Source: an uncultured Odoribacter sp. (GTDB lineage Bacteria; Bacteroidota; Bacteroidia; Bacteroidales; Marinifilaceae). Taken from it: 5,153 nucleotides of DNA. Below the pieces are notes generated by a model that did not search any database, had not been told where the DNA came from, and saw nothing but the letters and a program-made list of their open reading frames with translations. The first letter of the stretch is position 1. The number at the start of each line of letters is the position of its first letter. This document shows positions 1 through 3,952 of the stretch, piece after piece. The translations under genes were made by a program, and so were the position numbers. Where the stretch lies: positions 1 to 5,153 of the forward strand of contig URJC01000215.1 of assembly GCA_900548135.1 (NCBI GenBank). The letters run 5' to 3'.

Positions 1-1
1 C

Positions 2-613
2 TATGATACCGAAGGCCGGGTGACCTTGCTGGAGTATCTCGTGGCAAGCATGAATATAGGTTTGACACAAACATGTACTTATGACGCTTCCGGACATTTG
101 GAAAAAATGGTGGATGCGTCGTATTATTTGAATGATCCGGAGAATATTACGATCCGGGAAACGCTTCAAAATATGATATATCGGCCGGATGGAACGATGA
201 ATTCTTTTGATGTGGGTATAACTACTTTTGAAAATTTACAGTATACAGATGGCTTTTTACCTGGAGAAAAAATCTATACGGAAAAGTGGGATAGCCGGCC
301 GGGGTTAATGTCTTTGGAGAGAAGGAGGGTAAAATCCGGATTTAGCCCGGTGTTGATGCCAACATATATTGAAGGCTTACCCCCGGTGGTGCTTACAACG
401 AATATTTATATGTTTGCGGAATTGTTCAAGTATAAATATGTGTATTCCTGTGAATTACCTGGATATGGAAGTACAGAAAATCTGGAGACGGCAGACCCTC
501 CTTTTCCGGAATATTCTTATAGCTGTGATGAGAACGGACAGTTACAGGAGTTTGTTTATAAAGAATATCCGAACAATAGTTATTATTGGAACACTTTCCG
601 TTTCGAATATTAG
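2..613 (+). CDS. YD-repeat-like surface protein, C-terminal part (5' end outside window)
   Basis: The reading frame is open from the first complete codon at position 2 to a TAG at 611-613, so the visible 203 residues are only the C-terminal part. I see Y-D-x-x-G motifs at the very start (YDTEGRV) and at about residue 27 (YDASGHL), then YRPDGT and YSCDENGQL. This spacing of Tyr-Asp-Gly turns resembles YD/RHS-type repeats and the DUF4595-like lipoproteins of Bacteroidales; the family assignment is tentative. The protein is rich in aromatic residues and ends in an alternating aromatic strand (FRFEY), which would suit a beta-rich envelope protein, but the signal peptide would lie outside the window. 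A close paralog follows at 748-1260 on the same strand, so this is probably a tandem family that may continue upstream. No biochemical role can be given. Confidence 0.8.
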   Translation, partial: YDTEGRVTLLEYLVASMNIGLTQTCTYDASGHLEKMVDASYYLNDPENITIRETLQNMIYRPDGTMNSFDVGITTFENLQYTDGFLPGEKIYTEKWDSRPGLMSLERRRVKSGFSPVLMPTYIEGLPPVVLTTNIYMFAELFKYKYVYSCELPGYGSTENLETADPPFPEYSYSCDENGQLQEFVYKEYPNNSYYWNTFRFEY

Positions 614-669
614 TTGTTGTCTTTGGATTGCTGGTATATTATTAAAACTAATATAAATTGATCAGGCTC

Positions 670-720
670 AGGCTCATTGAATCTAAATATTTCAAGAATT
701 ATTTTAGGTTTAATGAGCCT
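670..720 (+). other. 18-bp hairpin between the two paralogs
   Basis: Positions 670-687 pair with 703-720 over 18 consecutive positions, two of them G-T, leaving a 15-nt loop. The arm begins AGGCTCATT and the partner ends AATGAGCCT. An extra AGGCTC copy (664-669) sits directly before the left arm. Neither strand has a T run after the stem, so it is not a classical intrinsic terminator. It could be a decayed terminator, an mRNA processing or attenuation structure, or an inverted-repeat scar left by an insertion. It lies 57 nt after the stop of the first gene and 28 nt before the start of the second. Confidence 0.6.
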
Positions 721-741
721 AAAGAAAATATTGCATGAAAA

Positions 742-765
742 GCAATCATGGGGACGGGGCAATTG
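742..765 (+). repeat. Half copy of REP-like element fused to the start of the next gene
   Basis: The 21 bases 742-762 (gcaatc, then ATGGGGACGGGGCAA) are identical to 3792-3812, the left arm of the palindromic element near the right end. Positions 745-765 are identical to the reverse complement of 3831-3851, the inner part of its right arm. Only one arm is present here; the opposite arm and loop are missing, and paralog coding sequence follows directly. The arm contains the ATG at 748 that opens the downstream reading frame. The TTGGAAAAA that follows is also conserved in the upstream paralog, so the exact junction is blurred by microhomology. Confidence 0.8.
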
Positions 766-1260
766 GAAAAAGTGGTGGATGCCTATTATGAAGAGCCGGA
801 ACTGGTGACAGAGAGAGAAAAGCTTCAGCATTTTATTTACCGTCCGGATGGGACTATATCGGCTTTTGATGTGAATGTCACTACGGTGAACGAATTGCAA
901 TATGCCGATGGATTTTTACCGGGAGAAAAGATCTTTACTGAAAAATGGTCTTACCGTCCCGGTTCGATGGCATTAGGAAGCAGGAGGGTAAAAGATGGTT
1001 TCAGTCCTGTATTGATGCCGACCTATATCGAAGGATTACCACCGGTGACTTTCGTGACCTATATTGATATGTTCCCTGATTTGTTTATGTATAAATACGT
1101 GTACACGAAAGAGGTACCCGGGTATGGAAATACCGAGTCGGCCTCAACGATCTTCCCGGACTTCAGTTATAGTTGTGATGAAAACGGCCAGCTTGAAGAA
1201 TTCGTTTATAAGGAAAATCCTAATTCGTATTATTGGCAGTATTTCCGTTTCGAGTATTAA
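748..1260 (+). CDS. 5'-truncated paralog of the upstream YD-repeat-like protein
   Basis: This 170-residue frame aligns with the C-terminal 174 or so residues of the protein ending at 613; counting by hand, about two thirds of positions are identical. Identical blocks include IYRPDGT, DGFLPGEKI, GFSPVLMPTYIEGLPPV, SYSCDENGQL and the C-terminal FRFEY. Similarity starts at GQLEK (GHLEK in the upstream copy). Everything before it, including any signal peptide and the earlier YD motifs, is missing. The ATG at 748 lies inside a REP-like arm, an in-frame TGA sits at 736-738, and I see no Shine-Dalgarno or TAnnTTTG promoter. The frame shows no internal damage, so it may be a recent truncation or may still be translated, but without a signal sequence it would stay in the cytoplasm. 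I regard it as a probable remnant of a duplicated gene. Confidence 0.65.
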   Translation: MGTGQLEKVVDAYYEEPELVTEREKLQHFIYRPDGTISAFDVNVTTVNELQYADGFLPGEKIFTEKWSYRPGSMALGSRRVKDGFSPVLMPTYIEGLPPVTFVTYIDMFPDLFMYKYVYTKEVPGYGNTESASTIFPDFSYSCDENGQLEEFVYKENPNSYYWQYFRFEY

Positions 1261-1278
1261 TTGTAAGCAGAGTTTATA

Positions 1279-1307
1279 AGGTCCGGTTTTTAGATTTTAA
1301 CGGACCT
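1279..1307 (+). other. Small hairpin after the truncated paralog
   Basis: AGGTCCG (1279-1285) pairs with CGGACCT (1301-1307) around a T-rich 15-nt loop, 18 nt after the stop codon. No T run follows, so it is probably accessory to the stronger terminator at 1325-1363 or an mRNA 3'-end stabiliser. Confidence 0.4.
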
Positions 1308-1324
1308 GTAGGCATAAAGAGAGA

Positions 1325-1363
1325 GCGACTGAAAATTTTATTTTTCGGTCGCCCTTTCTTTTC
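1325..1363 (+). terminator. Intrinsic terminator for the left-hand + strand genes
   Basis: GCGACTGAAAA (1325-1335) pairs with TTTTCGGTCGC (1342-1352) as an 11-bp stem with one T-G pair and a 6-nt loop, followed by CCCTTTCTTTT. It lies about 65 nt after the stop at 1260 and closes the transcription unit of the YD-repeat-like paralogs. Confidence 0.8.
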
Positions 1364-1708
1364 CTGGTTTGGTAAATTCCATTTAAGTAATATTCCAAGG
1401 TGCACAATCGGAAAATACTATTATTGATATACTTAAAATTTAGAGACAACAAGTATTCAAACATGCAGGAAATGCCCGTATATTCAGTTAGAGAAAGAAT
1501 CTCCTTTTCAAAATATGAGCGTAATCGTTTCGATAAAATGGAATTTATCGGTGTTTTATATCTTATTCCATTCGGATCAGACGCTTTGCCCGTCTTGTTC
1601 TAATAACAAGGGCTTCATTAACAGGTATTTGTTCCCCGTTTCATCTAATGCTAAAGTAGAATTGTCCTTATGTTATAGTCGTTGCACTTTACTGTGTAAA
1701 ACGAGAGT
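1364..1708. other. Gene-poor, AT-rich spacer
   Basis: No convincing gene. Plus-strand frames at 1400-1603 (67 residues) and 1515-1772 (85 residues) lack any recognisable domain and overlap one another. Two mutually exclusive inverted repeats share bases: CGATAAA/TTTATCG (1531-1537 with 1544-1550) and AATGGAAT/ATTCCATT (1537-1544 with 1565-1572). On the - strand, 1672-1577 is open and reads like a protein tail (DNSTLALDETGNKY and on, ending at TGA 1579-1577). It is in the same frame as the small ORF at 1709-1906 and is discussed there. Confidence 0.5.
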
Positions 1709-1906
1709 TTACCAGCCTCTGCATTTTTCTATTGCTAGTAACAGACCAAGTTTTTCATCGGTCAGATTTTGATCATTGTTATTGCGTAATCGGTTGATTT
1801 CATATTCCCGTTCCTCGTCCTTAGGCAGAGGCGGAAAATCTACAATGAATATTTTGTTTTTCAATGGCGGCAATCCGGCTTGATGCCGGGTATAGAGCAT
1901 CTGCAT
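1709..1906 (-). CDS. Small ORF, possibly a fragment of a decayed gene
   Basis: The 65-residue frame from ATG 1906 to TAA 1711-1709 contains credible protein sequence: KNKIFIVDFPPLP, then a charged helix-like DEEREYEINRLR, then LTDEKLGLLLAIEK. I do not recognise the family. The frame stays open upstream of the ATG to a stop at 1963-1961, and the extra residues (NYDQTHPCSNYSTKYPIF) also look protein-like but have no ATG start. Downstream, after TAA at 1711-1709 and a second in-frame TAA at 1675-1673, the same frame resumes until TGA at 1579. This suggests a gene of at least 125 codons broken by stops. The alternative is a genuine short protein read from 1906. It lies downstream of the nuclease gene but beyond that gene's terminator, so it is unlikely to be co-transcribed with it. 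Confidence 0.35.
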   Translation of the reverse strand: MQMLYTRHQAGLPPLKNKIFIVDFPPLPKDEEREYEINRLRNNNDQNLTDEKLGLLLAIEKCRGW

Positions 1907-2013
1907 AAAAATGGGATATTTTGTGGAGTAATTGGAGCATGGGTGTGTTTGGTCATAATTTTACGGTATTTATTTATGTGAACGATATCACTTCTGCTTA
2001 TAGTTGTATGGAT

Positions 2014-2058
2014 GGAATAAAAGTTTATCCTGATATCTTTTCACGGCATAGGATAAAC
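2014..2058 (-). terminator. Intrinsic terminator of the nuclease gene
   Basis: Read on the - strand, GTTTATCCT (2058-2050) pairs with AGGATAAAC (2031-2023) as a perfect 9-bp stem, followed at once by TTTTATT (2022-2016). It starts 20 nt after the stop codon at 2079, the expected place for the 3' end of that gene. The loop is 18 nt, and the stem is AT-rich but uninterrupted. Confidence 0.65.
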
Positions 2059-2078
2059 CTGTGAACGAAATGCAATTA

Positions 2079-3125
2079 TTATTCATGGAGGATTTTCAAT
2101 AGTCTTTCCACTTCGGTAATGACATCGTTTAATTGAGTATTTAAGAGGATCCGTTTCTGTTTTTCTTGTGGATAATACCAATCATAACCACCGCTTGACT
2201 CTTGTTTGCAGTAACCGGCCTCTTCTATTTTCAACTTTCCCCTTATGTCATCCTGGTATACGGTGAGGTATAGGCCATAGCTGTCCTCTGAAAGCCATAC
2301 GGTAACCCAACATCCGTTGCGTTGGTAATCTTCTTCATTCCAGATTTGAAGACTACGTTCTGTCTTCAATTCAATTTTGATATTGTTGTATTTATCCCGT
2401 AAAATATTCTCGATAATTTCCTTTTTGGTTCGCAGAATATTATTGTATGCTTTAGCAAGTTGGGATACTTCCATTAGTGTATTTCGGTCAAGTTCGAGGA
2501 GTCGTTTTGCATTTTCCATGATAATGTTATTTTTATGTATATTTTTTAATAAAGTGAGATATGACATAATGCATTGGGATGCTTTGCTGTTGTCTAATAC
2601 ATTTTCAAAGCATTTAGCAATATCCATAGGGTAAAGTATTTTGTCGACAGGTTGGATGTCGGAAGTTGTCTGTTTCCGATTTTTATGGATGCAAATGAGG
2701 TATACTTGGGCATAACCTTCATTTTTAATGCTATTGTAGTAGTCTTCCAGTTGGTTGGGTTGATATTGAGCTTCATTGAGTTTGTTTTCAATGATAATCG
2801 CATCCGATTTATTGCCCCATTCGATGAAGATGTCGATTTTGCGACGATTGGAAGGGATATAACGTTCTGTTGTAATCTGGACATTTTTCATATCAAAATC
2901 CTCGTATTTCGGATAAAAATAGGCAAGGAATGATTCTAAAAAGCGTGAGCCCAAATGATGAGAACCGTTAGGATTAAGTAGTTCCGCAATGATGCGACTA
3001 TGTACAATTTCTTTAGTAGATACGTATTCGACAAAGGTTTCCATGGGATTATACTCAACACAAACCGTTGAGTAATCAAAGCCTTTAAAACGTAGTTTAT
3101 CAAGTATTTCCATAATATTTTTCAT
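2079..3125 (-). CDS. PD-(D/E)XK nuclease family protein (PDDEXK_4-like)
   Basis: This 348-residue protein has the arrangement of the PD-(D/E)XK superfamily, closest in my judgement to PDDEXK_4 (PF14281). In order I see EIVHSRIIAELLNPNG (39-54) with His42-Ser43, the HHLG segment (56-59), Glu87 in TTERYI, Asp98 in RRKIDIFIE, the Glu113-Asn114-Lys115 signature in IIIENK, and QL at 125-126. Asp98, Glu113 and Lys115 are the expected metal-binding and catalytic residues, so the nuclease centre looks intact. Residues about 200-348 form a second region, helical then rich in Trp/Tyr (WVTVWL, GYDWYY), that I cannot assign and that might bind the target. No signal peptide or membrane segment is visible, so it should be cytoplasmic and act on nucleic acid. 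The ATG at 3125 follows an A-rich leader without Shine-Dalgarno, normal for Bacteroidetes; a Met five codons in is an alternative start. The gene stands alone, without a methylase or helicase in view. A defence role is inference. Confidence 0.85.
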   Translation of the reverse strand: MKNIMEILDKLRFKGFDYSTVCVEYNPMETFVEYVSTKEIVHSRIIAELLNPNGSHHLGSRFLESFLAYFYPKYEDFDMKNVQITTERYIPSNRRKIDIFIEWGNKSDAIIIENKLNEAQYQPNQLEDYYNSIKNEGYAQVYLICIHKNRKQTTSDIQPVDKILYPMDIAKCFENVLDNSKASQCIMSYLTLLKNIHKNNIIMENAKRLLELDRNTLMEVSQLAKAYNNILRTKKEIIENILRDKYNNIKIELKTERSLQIWNEEDYQRNGCWVTVWLSEDSYGLYLTVYQDDIRGKLKIEEAGYCKQESSGGYDWYYPQEKQKRILLNTQLNDVITEVERLLKILHE

Positions 3126-3236
3126 TTTAAAATGACATTATTTATTGTTCGGACTTCTCAATAAAATACTTAAGTTTCTATTACTTATTGGAACGATTTT
3201 TATATAACATAGTGTAAGTTTTGGCTGCTTGTTTAA

Positions 3237-3271
3237 GGTATCAGCATTTCCTGTACCTGATATTGTTTTTT
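3237..3271. promoter_or_regulatory. Inverted repeat in the leader of the nuclease gene
   Basis: GGTATCAG (3237-3244) pairs with CTGATATT (3257-3264), six Watson-Crick and two G-T pairs around a 12-nt loop. On the + strand it is followed by GTTTTTT, so it could act as a weak terminator for transcription running toward the nuclease gene from the left. On the - strand it would form a hairpin at the beginning of the 5' leader, just after the candidate promoter. Both roles are inference. Confidence 0.3.
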
Positions 3272-3272
3272 G

Positions 3273-3299
3273 CAAAAATAGTTGAAACATACACCACAA
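3273..3299 (-). promoter_or_regulatory. Candidate Bacteroidetes promoter for the nuclease gene
   Basis: On the - strand TATTTTTG (3280-3273) matches the Bacteroidetes -7 consensus TAnnTTTG exactly. A TTG at 3299-3297 lies 16 nt upstream of it, slightly closer than the usual distance for the -33 TTTG element. It would give a leader of about 140 nt before the ATG at 3125. Such boxes arise by chance in AT-rich DNA, so confidence is low. Confidence 0.3.
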
Positions 3300-3452
3300 T
3301 AAGGCATAACCATATAATAATCGGGTATTGCCATTCGCTCCTTATAGGTTTTGCTAAATTATCTATATTACTAAAGGTTTCCAATAAACGATGTTTTTTT
3401 ATTTATAGTAGCATACTTACTTCTCTGATTATCAGTAATAATTCATTTTAAT

Positions 3453-3549
3453 CGGTACAACCTCTGTTTTTACAAGTACACAAAATGTGGGGACAAATGC
3501 AAACCGTTGTATCTTATAGTTTTGCATATACGTGTTGTACCGCCTTTTT
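3453..3549 (+). repeat. 90-bp inverted-repeat structure with trailing T run
   Basis: CGGTACAAC (3453-3461) and GTTGTACCG (3534-3542) are perfect 9-bp inverted repeats 72 nt apart. Inside them ATGCAAA (3497-3503) and TTTGCAT (3521-3527) form a second helix. On the + strand CCTTTTTTC follows immediately. This fits a folded RNA closed by a terminator-like helix, or a very small inverted-repeat element. An internal TGTGGGGACA shares the GGGGAC core of the REP-like element at 3792, which may be coincidence. Confidence 0.4.
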
Positions 3550-3610
3550 TCAACCCTTTTGAGAAATATCTGCTATCAACAATAGATTGAATAATAGGGT
3601 GTTTTGGCAT
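3470..3610 (-). CDS. Doubtful 46-residue ORF
   Basis: ATG at 3610-3608 opens 46 codons to TAA at 3472-3470, giving a basic peptide (MPKHPIIQSIVDSRYF, then KGLKKGGTTR) that ends in HFVYL. The frame is open further upstream to a TGA at about 3685. I recognise no family. It overlaps the inverted-repeat structure at 3453-3542, which argues that only one of the two is functional. It could be a remnant of a transposase or another gene, or chance. Confidence 0.2.
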   Translation of the reverse strand: MPKHPIIQSIVDSRYFSKGLKKGGTTRICKTIRYNGLHLSPHFVYL

Positions 3611-3791
3611 GGATGTTACTGAATGTTTGTTGAATAGGTAGTGTTTCCCCGAAAAATTCTGTGATTTACATTGTCGGTTTCATCGAAACATTTGATTCGC
3701 CTGGAAAAGTGTGCGCATTTGAGTGGTATTCTTTTCCAAAAGTGTGGAACTGTATTTGTATGGCTTAATATTTCTCACTTAAAATCTTATG

Positions 3792-3856
3792 GCAATCATG
3801 GGGACGGGGCAAACGTGCGAAACTTTCGCACAATTGCCCCGTCCCCATGATCGTGC
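3792..3856. repeat. Compound palindromic REP-like element
   Basis: ATCATGGGGACGGGGCAA (3795-3812) is perfectly complementary to 3834-3851, an 18-bp GC-rich stem. The intervening bases form a nested hairpin, GTGCGAA (3815-3821) with TTCGCAC (3825-3831), around a 3-nt loop. Outside the stem, GCA (3792-3794) and TGC (3854-3856) can extend the pairing past a 2-nt CG bulge. A GC-rich imperfect palindrome with a GGGGAC core is typical of REP sequences mobilised by REP-associated tyrosine transposases (RAYT, TnpA-REP); that link is inference, since no such transposase is in the window. It lies between the DUF4906-like gene's terminators and the gene-poor spacer. No T run follows it. Confidence 0.85.
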
Positions 3857-3861
3857 TTTAT

Positions 3862-3904
3862 AACAAAAGACCGGAGAAAAGCTGTGATACTGCTCTCCCC
3901 GGTC
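3862..3904 (-). terminator. Second intrinsic terminator behind the DUF4906-like gene
   Basis: Read on the - strand, GACCGG (3904-3899) pairs with CCGGTC (3874-3869). The stem can continue by three pairs past a 2-nt bulge, and TTTTGTT (3868-3862) follows. It is the distal of two consecutive terminators, 48 nt past the stop codon. Confidence 0.6.
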
Positions 3905-3909
3905 GCACT

Positions 3910-3941
3910 AGTAAAATTGGGAGATTTCTTCCTCCCAATTT
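3910..3941 (-). terminator. First intrinsic terminator behind the DUF4906-like gene
   Basis: On the - strand AAATTGGGAG (3941-3932) pairs perfectly with CTCCCAATTT (3923-3914), a 10-bp stem with an 8-nt loop. The downstream T tract is short (TTTTA, partly within the stem). It begins 11 nt after the stop codon of the gene. Confidence 0.65.
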
Positions 3942-3952
3942 CCGGGACCAGA

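Larger units (their letters stand above)
3126..3790. other. AT-rich intergenic region upstream of the nuclease
   Basis: There is no confident gene in this 665-nt stretch. It holds the candidate promoter and leader hairpin of the nuclease (3237-3299), a 90-bp inverted-repeat structure (3453-3542), a doubtful 46-codon - strand ORF (3470-3610), and a small repeat cluster at 3703-3747. The + strand frame at 3221-3451 is hydrophobic, has no recognisable domain and crosses the candidate promoter, so I leave it out as a gene. On the - strand, about 3774-3620 is open in another frame with no family I recognise; together with the 3470-3610 frame it might be a frameshifted gene remnant. Confidence 0.5.

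Noticed and set aside
1400..1772. Two overlapping + strand open frames of 67 and 85 residues
   Set aside because: No recognisable domain, no promoter or conserved start, Cys/Ser-rich low-quality sequence in the longer one, and they follow a strong terminator.
2377..2933. Open frames on both strands inside the nuclease gene
   Set aside because: Shadows of the nuclease reading frame, which alone shows conserved motifs.
3221..3451. Hydrophobic 76-residue + strand frame that could be a small membrane protein
   Set aside because: Hydrophobicity is expected from T-rich DNA, there is no clear start signal, and it overlaps the candidate nuclease promoter.
3792..3856. Palindrome as an intrinsic terminator
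   Set aside because: No T run on either side, and the same arm occurs elsewhere in coding context, so a repeat element is a better reading.
3453..3856. CRISPR array
   Set aside because: The repeats are palindromic and occur once or twice with no regular spacers.
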